Part shown: positions 17,688 through 26,287 of the stretch, one piece after another
How the letters are laid out: the number at the start of each line of letters is the position of its first letter
Position numbering within the stretch: position 1 is the stretch's first letter
NCBI RefSeq assembly: GCF_002933775.1
Contig: NZ_BEWV01000204.1
Coordinates: forward strand, 1-64,000
Source of the DNA: Prevotella sp. MGM1
Lineage (GTDB): Bacteria; Bacteroidota; Bacteroidia; Bacteroidales; Bacteroidaceae
Length of the DNA stretch: 64,000 bases
Reading direction: 5' to 3'
Program-made: the position numbers and the translations under genes
The notes under the pieces: model-generated
Seen by the model: only the letters and a program-made list of their open reading frames with translations
What the model was told of the DNA's origin: nothing
Database searches by the model: none

Positions 17688-18669
17688 ATTGATGATGTTT
17701 TTTGTAGTTATCGAATTTTTCAACTTTCTTTCTCAGATTTCTTGCATTACAAACCTGTAATATGCCGTTGTAACTGGCGAGAGAACGTGCCTTGTGGCGT
17801 GTGCGAACATATTTCTTCTTCGTATTGGATAGCATGAACACTTTTCCGTTGGGATGAAACACCAATCCACAGAATCGAAACGGAGCCTTATCAATACGTC
17901 TTATCTGATACGGTTTGAAATGCAGCCGGAGTTTTGTAGCAGCAAAACGACTCCCTTCCTTTGCAATTCGTGCAGCCTCCCACTCTGTTGGTGCCACGGC
18001 CCAAATGTCATCCGCATAGTTTACAACAATAGCTCCTCGTTCCTTGAGGAAACGAACCAACGGAGCTATCATCAGCGAAGCGATAAGATGCGAGATTGGG
18101 TCTCCGATTGCCAGTTTACTCTGTTTCATAATATGATTTCTCAAGAGGGATAATACCACTTTGTCAGAGATGATATGTTCCAGCCGTTTCATCACAAGCA
18201 CATTGTGTATGTTATCATAAAATTTGCGTATGTCTCCCTGCCACATATACATTGCCTGAGACGAACGCATAATGCGCTGCACCTTGCGGACGACCGACCA
18301 TCGAGAATCAGAAGCCGTCACACCCCGATAGGGCAATCCAGCACACATGTCATCCGTTGCCTGATTGATGATAAGCGGTTCAACGGCACCTTTGTATAAG
18401 TTCTGGACACAACGGTCTTTATAAGGAAGAACGGAAATATCCCGTTCCTTTTTCTTGTCGTGAAGTTTGAAATGCCGATACTCCCCTACGCGATATTTCC
18501 CAGAAATGATGTCTGCCATTACCTGCTTAGAAAATCCATCGACATCCTGCATTACATCCGCTACCTCCGGTTTCTGCCGTTGTTTCGCCGACTTTCCCTC
18601 ATAGGAAGTATAACAAGCATCGTAAAGATTGCTGGCGTTGTAGATATATGCACGAGTACTTTTTCGCAT
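17656..18669 (-). CDS. DGR reverse transcriptase
   Basis: A 337-residue reverse transcriptase of the diversity-generating retroelement type. Visible motifs: the first catalytic Asp in WQGDIRKFYDNI (Asp146), IGDPISHLIASL (188-199; in DGR enzymes this motif reads like [I/V/L]GxxxSQ rather than QGxxxSP), and the YADD box with catalytic Asp pair at 218-221. The C-terminal thumb is basic. It copies the template repeat at 19031-19144, with errors at template adenines, into the variable repeat of the upstream tail gene. The gene lies about 360 bases after the template repeat. No second retroelement gene is apparent, apart from the unknown small gene overlapping its end. Confidence 0.92.
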   Translation of the reverse strand: MRKSTRAYIYNASNLYDACYTSYEGKSAKQRQKPEVADVMQDVDGFSKQVMADIISGKYRVGEYRHFKLHDKKKERDISVLPYKDRCVQNLYKGAVEPLIINQATDDMCAGLPYRGVTASDSRWSVVRKVQRIMRSSQAMYMWQGDIRKFYDNIHNVLVMKRLEHIISDKVVLSLLRNHIMKQSKLAIGDPISHLIASLMIAPLVRFLKERGAIVVNYADDIWAVAPTEWEAARIAKEGSRFAATKLRLHFKPYQIRRIDKAPFRFCGLVFHPNGKVFMLSNTKKKYVRTRHKARSLASYNGILQVCNARNLRKKVEKFDNYKKHHQYAKTTYAVCG

Positions 18670-19030
18670 TGTTTTCTTGTTATTTCCCCCAGGATTCCCG
18701 GATTGTCTGAAAACATTATGCTGTTTCGGACTTTCCGGGTTCTCCTTTTGGGCATTATTATTTATATATTGATGATAAAATCACCTGTGTGCGCCGATTG
18801 CGGAGTTCTTGACTATCCCCGCGTCCTACAGCCGCTTTTACTGCGCTGTCTGACAGGATTCTTGCTCCCACTGTAAGAATTGTTTGCTCCTTTGTATGAG
18901 CTGGCTCTGCAACTGCCTTGCTCCGAGTGAACCGGTGTATAAACACAGAGACACAGTGAGAAAGGGCTTATATGATAGGCTGAAACATGTAGTAAAGCTA
19001 CACGAAACAGTTGCTATTGGCGCTGGGTTA

Positions 19031-19144
19031 CGAAACCGATGTTCGAGTTCGAGTTCGAGGGCGAATTGTTAGCGTTCATCGTAAACGGAGACAAATTCGT
19101 GTTGTTAGCGTTGTTGCCACGCCGAAAACCACGGACAGAACGGG
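19031..19144 (-). repeat. DGR template repeat (TR)
   Basis: A 114-base segment matching the variable repeat at 19483-19596 except at 11 positions. All 11 differences are at adenines of the template (T on the plus strand), out of 26 adenines in the segment. That is the signature of adenine-specific mutagenic homing. In the reading frame of the target, the template is rich in AAC/AAT codons (Asn), as in other DGRs. It lies between target and reverse transcriptase in the same orientation. Confidence 0.95.
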
Positions 19145-19407
19145 ACATTGCAGCCGCCATATTAGCGAGGAAATCTCGCTTCAACCCTCACACAGCGCCG
19201 TTACTATCGCTTCACGGGGTTGTTGCGCTGTGCATAGGATTTTTTGCCATTCGGCCCAAGAGCGGAGTTTTTCACCCTATTCTTCGTCCGCTCTTCAGCT
19301 ATTCAGATGCGCGGCGGCATTAACGCCGCGCATAATACCTTTCAAAGATCCCACTACTGCAGGAGTGGGGCGGGCAAGCCCGCCGTTTCCGTTTTCGCTA
19401 TCGCGAT

Positions 19408-19430
19408 GTGCGTGGGTAATTCCCACGCAC
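19408..19430 (-). promoter_or_regulatory. GC-rich hairpin just after the DGR target gene
   Basis: GTGCGTGGG / CCCACGCAC form a perfect 9-bp stem with a 5-base loop, starting 2 bases beyond the stop codon of the target gene. In phage BPP-1, a GC-rich inverted repeat shortly downstream of the variable repeat is needed for efficient homing. Here the distance from the end of the variable repeat is about 52 bases. No T run follows, so it is a poor terminator. Confidence 0.5.
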
Positions 19431-19432
19431 GT

Positions 19433-21316
19433 TTACGATTGCGCTACCGACATCTCAGACGTATCGACCTCAACACAGGTGCCGAAACCGATGCTCGAGT
19501 ACGAGTACGAGGGCGAACTGTAAGCGTACATCGAAAACGGAGACAAATTCGTGTAGCTAGCGAGGTTGCCACGCCGAAAACCACGGACAGAACGGGTATT
19601 GGTACTCGGTTTTCCACCTGTAAACCAATTGTACGCACCTACATAAGTATGCAAATTAGCACCTGATGCCAGTTCTGTACTTTTTGCAAGGAAAAGGCAT
19701 TTATCATTGTAATCTTTACGATAACCTTCCTTTGTTCCCTGTATCTGACCAATGAAATCGTAAGTTGTCTCAAAAGGTAGAATGGTGGCAACTGCGGTGT
19801 TCTCCGAAGCATTACTGATAAGCATCTTGCTTTGTGTAGGCTGATAGTAAGCCTTGTAAAGTCCAGTGCTATCCTCTGTAAAAATTAGGCCACTCGTCCA
19901 TCTGGAAGGAGAAACATCCGTGCTCCAACCACGATACATGGCACCACAGAATAGGAAATCCACCCGATGACCTTCGAGTGAAGCCCCACCCGTAGGATCC
20001 ACTGTACCTGCAGCGAACTTCGTACTAAACATCTTCCATACAACACAAGTGAGTACACCTTCAGATGGTCCGGAAAATCCATCTATATGTCTCCACTTAT
20101 ACTTGTTCCCTTCAAAGGAAAACCATGTCAGCTCGGGTATGTTGTTTTGGATAGCATAGAACATTACGCGCTGCCGTTCCATGATGCGCCACGGCGACCG
20201 CCAATCGTTGAGCATTTGCGCAACATATATACCTGTTGAACTGGAGATGAACCCATTTTTTCCCAATGAAGCATAGCGTGTGGTAACACTATCGCCACCC
20301 AAGTAGCGCACACCATTGACAGCGAGATTGTCATTAGCCTCCCACCGCGCGGATGTTGTTGCAGCATCGTTCGAGCAGAAGCCTGAGCCCATTAGAGAGG
20401 ACTTATGCGCATCGAACGTACCACCCTCTGCAATGATATGGCCTACCATGGTGGCCACAGCCTTTGCATGTTCGTTGAAGAACGGAATTGTCTTAGAACG
20501 ATCGGCATTCAAGTTCATGGCATACTGCTCACCTACTGGTAATGAGAGATTCGTTGTGTGTAATCCACCGGCTCCTCCGAATATGGCCCCATTCGCATCG
20601 TAAGTTTCCGTGATAGCATCACCGACTCCATTATAAACAAACTTACCTACAAGACCATTCATCACCTGATAAGATCCGTTCCACTCGGGATTATATGCAC
20701 TGTGCATACGAGTTACACCATCGGAATCTGCATGAGCCACACAATTGTCAGGAGAAAGACCAAGCGGTTTGATATGTTCAGCAGCATGTCCCTGCCACTC
20801 AAACATACCACGAGACCGGAGGAACACATCATAGGTGACACCATTCACTGTAACATGTCCATTGATTTGATAAAGGTCATAGATATTCGTGATATGCACC
20901 TCACCCTCGCTACCATCCAATGCACGAGCATGACCGTAGTCATCCACATACCAGTTCAAGTTGTTCAAGACATAGAGCAACCGGCCGGTTCCCTGTTCAA
21001 TCAAGCAAGGACGAATGCAGTCAAAGACAGACTCCATACCTACATCGTGCTTATACGTGCGGAAACCCAGATTCGGATCAGAAGTACCTGCTATGCGAAC
21101 ATACCCCTCGACTCCATATCCAAACAGTTCAGATAGTTTTCCGACAGACTCCTTCAATACATCCAACTGTTCTGTGAGATTTACACCACCGGAAGACAAT
21201 ATCCCCATCAGTTGTTCGCCCGTGGCTTCGAGGATTTGCCCCTTGGAAGTAAGACAATATACCTTAGCGATTGATTCGCCAGAGGACAAAGATGTTTTTG
21301 CTTTTAATACACCCAT
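19433..21316 (-). CDS. DGR target: variable tail protein (receptor-binding)
   Basis: A 627-residue virion protein. The N-terminus (SGESIAKVYCLTSKGQILEAT, then a short coiled coil near LKESVGKLSELFGYG) looks like a tail-fibre attachment region. The long middle has many aromatic residues, and the C-terminal part (about 330-612) fits a C-type-lectin-like fold ending SSIGFGTCVEVD. Codons about 574-612 are the variable repeat: ten residues differ from the template, mainly Asn to Tyr, Ser or Leu. A 16-residue constant tail follows. By analogy with other DGRs the variable residues line a ligand-binding surface that selects the host receptor. Confidence 0.85.
   Translation of the reverse strand: MGVLKAKTSLSSGESIAKVYCLTSKGQILEATGEQLMGILSSGGVNLTEQLDVLKESVGKLSELFGYGVEGYVRIAGTSDPNLGFRTYKHDVGMESVFDCIRPCLIEQGTGRLLYVLNNLNWYVDDYGHARALDGSEGEVHITNIYDLYQINGHVTVNGVTYDVFLRSRGMFEWQGHAAEHIKPLGLSPDNCVAHADSDGVTRMHSAYNPEWNGSYQVMNGLVGKFVYNGVGDAITETYDANGAIFGGAGGLHTTNLSLPVGEQYAMNLNADRSKTIPFFNEHAKAVATMVGHIIAEGGTFDAHKSSLMGSGFCSNDAATTSARWEANDNLAVNGVRYLGGDSVTTRYASLGKNGFISSSTGIYVAQMLNDWRSPWRIMERQRVMFYAIQNNIPELTWFSFEGNKYKWRHIDGFSGPSEGVLTCVVWKMFSTKFAAGTVDPTGGASLEGHRVDFLFCGAMYRGWSTDVSPSRWTSGLIFTEDSTGLYKAYYQPTQSKMLISNASENTAVATILPFETTYDFIGQIQGTKEGYRKDYNDKCLFLAKSTELASGANLHTYVGAYNWFTGGKPSTNTRSVRGFRRGNLASYTNLSPFSMYAYSSPSYSYSSIGFGTCVEVDTSEMSVAQS
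19483..19596 (-). repeat. DGR variable repeat (VR)
   Basis: The 3' coding part of the target gene. It aligns without gaps with the template repeat; changes fall in ten codons. Examples: AAC to TAC five times, AAC to AGC twice, AAT to AGT, ACG to TCG and AAC to CTC. The invariable stretches include the first 29 bases and CTCCGTTT in the centre. The last 11 bases (ATCGGTTTCG plus the base before) form the conserved end next to the site where homing starts. Confidence 0.95.
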
Positions 21317-21352
21317 ATTGATAAGATTTTGAAATTATACATTATTCACAGT

Positions 21353-22531
21353 TCAACTTCTTGCAGTTATGGTAAGTCCGGAAGAAGACAGAATGTCATC
21401 ACCGGATGATGTTTGTAATTTTGCAAACGGACCACGCAGAGAGCATTGCGGATCAGCGATATACTTGATGTCCGAAGAATTGCGCAAGAGTTTATCTGAA
21501 ACAGACACCATCACATCACTTTCAGCGAGAGACATCGGAGTGTCTTTGCTGCCCTGCTTGCGAAGGGTCCAGTCGCAAAGTAGCCATTCACGCTGTTGAG
21601 CCAAGGAAAGGTCACTATGCTTCGGATTATGCACAATCAATCCGAAAGTCATCTCAGACGTTTCTGCAATCACTCTATCACCGCCATAAGAATAGACTAC
21701 AGGCCGCAGGGCCGGGAAACGCCAGGCGATAGATGCCGTAGCCTCATTCGGAATGTCCGGTTTTGTCCCCGTAGGAGAAGTGTTGATACGGCACCGCAGT
21801 AAGATGTTCTCCGTGAAATCCATGTCAATGGTAAGGATATTAGAGTTTTTCCCACTTACATACCATAGGCAATCACCATCAATTTCATTCCAAGAAACCC
21901 CATTATCCTCGGAGAAATCCCAAAACCAAGTTACGATGTCAGTCTTTTCGTTAGAACCGATATATGCTGCCGCCTCGAAAGCGTATTGCGTATCTCCATA
22001 AGCAAGCGGAAAATGCTTGCGTGTGCGGTCGTTAAGAATTTGAATACTCCACTGTTCATCGGCATGAAGAATTGCCGAAAGCGGAATAGAGTCTGAGAGG
22101 ACAAAAGGAGAGCCCGTTCGTGTATCTGTAAAATGCAGTTCACAGTACACGACACCCCCCTTGAGGTGCGTAAAATTCTTACGTACAACGAGTGCATTCC
22201 CGGATAGATAAAAGTCCTTGGTAGCATTCGTGTCGGTAATCTGCATATCGTCCACATACCAGAATACAGTAGGATAAAGCGCAGAAGTATCGAGTACATT
22301 GTCCGTGTCAATTATCGACCATTCCGGCATGAGCATCAATGGTCCATCCACCAAAGCACCGTTCTCGTCGTAGGCGTAAGCGTGCGTATGATCAGGAATC
22401 CATTGCTGTGTAGTCTGTCGATAGAACTGCATGGTGGACATACCACCTTGCGGCACTATCTTCATAGACGTGTTGAGTGGTGCATATTGAACAGCCACTG
22501 CCAATGGTTGAGAATTATTCAGCCTTTTCAT
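21353..22531 (-). CDS. Tail structural protein
   Basis: A 392-residue beta-rich protein preceding the DGR target. N-terminal part: IVPQGGMSTMQFYRQTT then WIPDH; C-terminal part has Ig-like strands (ITWRFPALRPVVYSY-type segments and a Ser-rich end). It shares its layout with the protein at 15883-16971. Position and style suggest a tail or baseplate component that presents the variable protein; the exact role is unknown. Confidence 0.55.
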   Translation of the reverse strand: MKRLNNSQPLAVAVQYAPLNTSMKIVPQGGMSTMQFYRQTTQQWIPDHTHAYAYDENGALVDGPLMLMPEWSIIDTDNVLDTSALYPTVFWYVDDMQITDTNATKDFYLSGNALVVRKNFTHLKGGVVYCELHFTDTRTGSPFVLSDSIPLSAILHADEQWSIQILNDRTRKHFPLAYGDTQYAFEAAAYIGSNEKTDIVTWFWDFSEDNGVSWNEIDGDCLWYVSGKNSNILTIDMDFTENILLRCRINTSPTGTKPDIPNEATASIAWRFPALRPVVYSYGGDRVIAETSEMTFGLIVHNPKHSDLSLAQQREWLLCDWTLRKQGSKDTPMSLAESDVMVSVSDKLLRNSSDIKYIADPQCSLRGPFAKLQTSSGDDILSSSGLTITARS

Positions 22532-22893
22532 CAGTGTGAGCGAGCGATGATGTCATAATCCAAGAGAGACGAAAGCACGTAATCCACCAAGTCCTTCGGC
22601 TTGATAGAGCAAGGTTGCCCATCGGAGTCAATACCCATGATGCGCACTACATTCGATGCTGCATCAATCTCAGGAGTATCTTTCGATGTAGCAGCCTCGA
22701 TAGCGGCACCAACATCAAAATACTTAGACCACCATTCGGTGTCTGTCACCGGATGACCACAGTTATTCGGTTTTCGTGACTGATAGATGGCCGTAGCCAA
22801 CTGCACCTGGTCCAGCACATCGTAATTAAAAGAAGGATCATACTCGCCACGCGAGAAAGGGATGATACGTCCGATTATCTTTTTTGTTACCAT
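22531..22893 (-). CDS. Small tail-fibre-like protein
   Basis: ATG at 22893 (MVTKKIIGRIIPF) is preferred over an upstream start. The product is 120 residues. FSRGEYDPSFNYDVLDQV, AIYQSRKPNN and TDTEWWSKYFD form the pattern 'Y-P-x-V ... Y ... P ... W' seen in small carbohydrate-binding modules repeated in phage tail fibres; a similar pattern (EWDPAMNYE ... WYLVSPSS ... VWHMVYG) occurs in the protein at 50519-53053. Its stop codon touches the start of the next gene. Confidence 0.5.
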   Translation of the reverse strand: MVTKKIIGRIIPFSRGEYDPSFNYDVLDQVQLATAIYQSRKPNNCGHPVTDTEWWSKYFDVGAAIEAATSKDTPEIDAASNVVRIMGIDSDGQPCSIKPKDLVDYVLSSLLDYDIIARSH

Positions 22894-22944
22894 AAATTCT
22901 ATATTATTGCCGTACAATGAAATTCACGAAACAGTTGTTAATTT

Positions 22945-23400
22945 TTATGATTCAAAATAAAGCGTACCCGCTTCTTCATCAATGCCGAAAGTGCCGGAAC
23001 TGATACCTTCCTGCTCAAGATTTCCCGTTTCCGGGTTGATAGAAAGCACGAGAGGTTCGTTGCCCTCTTCCAAGTCTGTCACTCTTTTAGACAATTCATT
23101 GAAATCAGCATCCGATGGAAAAGAACCTGCATCTAAGACAGAAGAATAAGCAGAGGAGGGCCGACGAGACGAGCGAAGACGAAACTGTTGTCCCTCAGCG
23201 AAACGGACAATAGAGACAATCAAAGAACCGCTTGCCGTGAAATTACGATGGACGACCCACGGATTAGAAGGAGACAACCTCGTTTCGAGTACCACACGTA
23301 CAGGGCATTTCGTTGCAAAGCCCACTTGTACCTTGATGCCCCCATTCAGAATGGGAGAGTAGAAAAACGACTTGTCATAAGAAAAAGCGATGTCCGTCAT
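22945..23400 (-). CDS. Tail structural protein, first gene of the DGR unit
   Basis: A 151-residue protein. The first half is beta-rich (IKVQVGFATKCPVRVVLETR), then a short coiled coil (ELSKRVTDLEEGNEP) and a glycine-rich strand pair at the end. Possibly an attachment protein for the tail fibres encoded next. It begins 25 bases after a late promoter. No family recognised. Confidence 0.5.
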   Translation of the reverse strand: MTDIAFSYDKSFFYSPILNGGIKVQVGFATKCPVRVVLETRLSPSNPWVVHRNFTASGSLIVSIVRFAEGQQFRLRSSRRPSSAYSSVLDAGSFPSDADFNELSKRVTDLEEGNEPLVLSINPETGNLEQEGISSGTFGIDEEAGTLYFES

Positions 23401-23424
23401 ATACGAGATAGTTTTATTTTATGG

Positions 23425-23461
23425 CAAAGATACAAAGAGAAGAAATGGAGAATGGGACAAA
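23425..23461 (-). promoter_or_regulatory. Phage late promoter (DGR / tail unit)
   Basis: Minus strand: TTTGTCCC and TATCTTTG with 25 bases between TTTG and TA, 25 bases upstream of the start codon. It directly follows a terminator stem. Confidence 0.8.
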
Positions 23462-23463
23462 CT

Positions 23464-23520
23464 AAAACGCGCAGCGAGACAAGAACTGCCGGAAACCCAG
23501 AAGCCGCTGTCTTGCTGCGC
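23464..23520 (-). terminator. Terminator after the terminase unit
   Basis: A 13-bp stem with one G-T pair, GCGCAGCGAGACA (469-481) with TGTCTTGCTGCGC (508-520), closes a 26-base loop. Read on the minus strand it is followed by GTTTTAG and then the late promoter box. It separates the terminase unit from the DGR unit. Confidence 0.6.
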
Positions 23521-23548
23521 ATGGTCAATACTCCATAAATGCAGGGGG

Positions 23549-25537
23549 TCACTCCGGTATAGGCATACACATCCCGGATAAATTGTTTAGATGATACCTG
23601 ACCCCAATATAAAGGTCATCGAAAGCATCCGTGCCATCGGTACGGTATTCCAGTCGTACCGCATCATCGGCATCTTCGGAAAGTTTTTCACCAGCCTTGT
23701 TCTTGCGAAATCCCTTGTAGCCAATGGAAACCTCTGCCGACTGCATGGCAACAATAAGTGCCTCATTGTTTTCCCTATTAAAACGTATGGCAGGGTAGGC
23801 ACAGCCGGCCAGCGATTCGTTGATGTCCTTGTACTTAATCTCGTGTGCCATGGGAGCCCTCATGTCGATAGCAATAACATTCCACCCGAACAAGGTAAGC
23901 GTGTTAATGACTACATCCTTGAAGTCTTCCATACCCTCGACAGCATATCCACGGAACTTGGCAGTAGCATTATAGAAATACACCACATCACGACATTTCG
24001 CCATCTTCGGTTTGTAGTAATGATGCCAGTCGCCACATAGTTCGCGGAGCTTACGCTCATTCTTCACAAACATGGAAGAAATGACATTGAGACATTCCTG
24101 TTTGTCGCGTTGATATAACTGCCCAGTTACAATCCAGTTGATATTCGCATTGTAATCCATGGCGATGTAGAGCGGCAGATTGTCCACCACATCCCCATCG
24201 AGTGTGCAATCCTTCAGTTTCTGTAATTCACCAAAATCAGGCGTCTCATATTCTGTATCAATCTGTTGTCCACCATGAACAGTAGAAGCCGTCCGTTTGA
24301 CGATGGAAGAGTCAATGGCCGGACAGTCGTCAGGAATATATCCGTGTATATTCTCTATGTCCAGATTGGAGTAAAAACCATCGTTTGATTTCGCCTGCTT
24401 GAGATTGAGAATAGAGATGGCAAACACGATGGGTGGAAGGTCACGCTTCATCCTCTCGATATACTCCTTGCCAAGCAAGTCCACATTGTCCAAAGTCGTC
24501 GCCCGCCAAAAGCAAAACGCATAACGTTGCAGTTCCGCAATATGCTTCTTATACGACTTTGACTCGTTAATCATCTGCATATCGAAATCCTGCTCCGGTG
24601 TAATAAGATACTTATGGCAAAAGAGCAGTTCCGCTTCATCAGGAGAAATCAGATTATAATTGATGCACTGCGTCAGCATAGCCTTGTTAATGCGGTGGCC
24701 ATAATTCGGAAGAATGCGGAATGGTCCCTCATGGTTCATCATAGCTTCTGCCTTCACCTTGACCGCAGCAATCTGTTCAGCAGGAAGCACGATGGGCACA
24801 CACCCATCCTTCTGCGCATTACGGAGCAGTTCATTATAGAACATAATCCGTTCCGCATAATTGGTCAATTCCGCCTGAATTTCCCGGTATGACCTATTTG
24901 AAAAAGGCCCCGAAGAAGGATGCTGATCCAGTTTTTCCTCCTCCTTCTCCAGCCAGTTGCCCTTCACTGTAAGTGAGGCATCCGAAGCGAAAAATGTAGA
25001 TTTGTAAAGCGGGTTTTCCTCAGAGAAAGCCGGATTGCCGAGCGGATGCACGATACCAGACAGAGCCGCCATTACCTCCCCGTCAATCTTCGACTTCGAC
25101 ATAAACTTGCACTCATCCGCAACGATAGAGTTGGCCGTGATAGAGTTGGCCGAACCCGTTACGGCCAAAGAAATCAGCTGCCATATCGTACCATTAGCAA
25201 ACCAGATAACATTCTCCCATGATTTCGGTTTGATGATAGGCTCCGGCACCCATCGAGGCGGTTTACCCCATCCGAAGTGCGTACCCTCACGAAGGCCATA
25301 GAAACGTTCTATTGCCGCAATGGTACCCGGCACGGTACGTGTATAAAGCTGTTTACGAGAGTTTCCCAGCCAGATGTTAGTAGCCCGTGGCATAGAGAGA
25401 GAAACCCGATAGATACGAGGCCCAATAGAGCCATCCGTCTTACCGAATCGTCGAGAAGCCAGCAGACGCACATCACGCGCATTCGTATAATAGATGCGCT
25501 GTTGCATCGGGTTAAGATACACATCACGTCGTTTCAT
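23549..25537 (-). CDS. terL: Terminase large subunit
   Basis: ATG at 25537 (MKRRDVYLNPMQQ) is chosen; the open frame upstream only overlaps the preceding gene. The 662-residue product has the layout of a packaging ATPase-nuclease. Near the N-terminus lies the Walker A-like SRRFGKT (28-34). Later segments fit the nuclease: PLYIAMDYNANINWIVTGQ holds the first acidic residue of the RNase H-like fold. It cuts concatemeric DNA and pumps it through the portal. The start overlaps the probable small subunit by 14 bases. Confidence 0.85.
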   Translation of the reverse strand: MKRRDVYLNPMQQRIYYTNARDVRLLASRRFGKTDGSIGPRIYRVSLSMPRATNIWLGNSRKQLYTRTVPGTIAAIERFYGLREGTHFGWGKPPRWVPEPIIKPKSWENVIWFANGTIWQLISLAVTGSANSITANSIVADECKFMSKSKIDGEVMAALSGIVHPLGNPAFSEENPLYKSTFFASDASLTVKGNWLEKEEEKLDQHPSSGPFSNRSYREIQAELTNYAERIMFYNELLRNAQKDGCVPIVLPAEQIAAVKVKAEAMMNHEGPFRILPNYGHRINKAMLTQCINYNLISPDEAELLFCHKYLITPEQDFDMQMINESKSYKKHIAELQRYAFCFWRATTLDNVDLLGKEYIERMKRDLPPIVFAISILNLKQAKSNDGFYSNLDIENIHGYIPDDCPAIDSSIVKRTASTVHGGQQIDTEYETPDFGELQKLKDCTLDGDVVDNLPLYIAMDYNANINWIVTGQLYQRDKQECLNVISSMFVKNERKLRELCGDWHHYYKPKMAKCRDVVYFYNATAKFRGYAVEGMEDFKDVVINTLTLFGWNVIAIDMRAPMAHEIKYKDINESLAGCAYPAIRFNRENNEALIVAMQSAEVSIGYKGFRKNKAGEKLSEDADDAVRLEYRTDGTDAFDDLYIGVRYHLNNLSGMCMPIPE

Positions 25538-26246
25538 TGAAGATGTCATTTTCAGGTTCAGAATCAGGTTGTTCATCCGGCATCTGCCATGATCCATCCG
25601 GTTGCTGGAACAGTTCGACAGACTGTTTGCGTGTGAGTCCGTATTTGCGGCCCATGCGTGCCTTCTCCTCATCCGTATAGTTCACGCGATCGCGTTTGAT
25701 AACCGTCACATCCCCCGTGATATTTATTTCCATGTTTGGCATCTGATCCGCCGGATTCTCCTTGTCCTTAAAGTTGTCGTACAACTGCATCTTGAGATCG
25801 GCCCCTGCCTTTACCGAGCGCGAGTCCCCCATCTTCATACCTTCCCGCATCAGCCAGTCGGACGCATCCAGTACCTTTGCGCGTTCGATATTATCAATCG
25901 GTGTGTCGAAACGGCCGATAAGATAATTCAGCAAAGCGACATCATTGGAGATCTCCGTTACCGAGCGCGGAACACCCGGCCGGATGTTCAGAACACGCAC
26001 ATATTCCATAGCCTTCTCGTTACCCTCCTCAGCCTTATGAAGAAAAAACGGATATTCACGGGCAGCGATACGCCGGATGATGTCTGACGGCCGGATTTGC
26101 TTATCCTGTAGCCACACCTGATAGGCTTCATACACCAGCATGGCACGGAAACGCCTGTCAGCGGACATCGCCATCTTGTCGATGGAGAGTCCGCCGAGAA
26201 TCCAGCGTTCAACAAGTTCAAAGTATTTTTTTGAAGGAAGAGACAT
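25524..26246 (-). CDS. Probable terminase small subunit
   Basis: ATG at 26246 (MSLPSKKYFELV) is preferred over an upstream start. The 240-residue protein has an N-terminal helical part with a possible helix-turn-helix (YFELVERWILGGLSIDKMAMSADRR), a helical centre and an acidic tail. Direct coupling to the large terminase (14-base overlap) supports a DNA-recognition subunit. It is longer than most small terminases, and recognition is by context more than by motif. Confidence 0.55.
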   Translation of the reverse strand: MSLPSKKYFELVERWILGGLSIDKMAMSADRRFRAMLVYEAYQVWLQDKQIRPSDIIRRIAAREYPFFLHKAEEGNEKAMEYVRVLNIRPGVPRSVTEISNDVALLNYLIGRFDTPIDNIERAKVLDASDWLMREGMKMGDSRSVKAGADLKMQLYDNFKDKENPADQMPNMEINITGDVTVIKRDRVNYTDEEKARMGRKYGLTRKQSVELFQQPDGSWQMPDEQPDSEPENDIFNETT

Positions 26247-26287
26247 TTTGATTAGCGATTGGTTAAATTTCCGGTAAGTCCGGCACA

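Larger units (their letters stand above)
18670..19432 (-). ncRNA. Putative structured DGR template RNA region
   Basis: No convincing gene lies between the end of the target gene and the reverse transcriptase. The template repeat is in the middle (19031-19144). Upstream of it, in transcription order, are several perfect hairpins: 19408-19430, 19369-19384, 19350-19369 (palindrome), 19307-19333, 19260-19295, and shorter ones at 19164-19180 and 19190-19232. Downstream, a small hairpin TGTAG / CTACA lies near 18987-19001. DGR template RNAs are known to need flanking structured sequence for priming. Extent is approximate; no separate promoter was found, so it is probably cut from or contained in the late transcript. 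Confidence 0.5.

Noticed and set aside
19031..19596. Second variable repeat elsewhere
   Set aside because: I looked for the invariable parts of the template in other tail genes and found none. Only one target is supported.
19011..19666. Plus-strand frames across the DGR repeats and hairpins
   Set aside because: They exist because template and variable repeat are nearly identical; the coding strand is minus and the mutation pattern proves the orientation.
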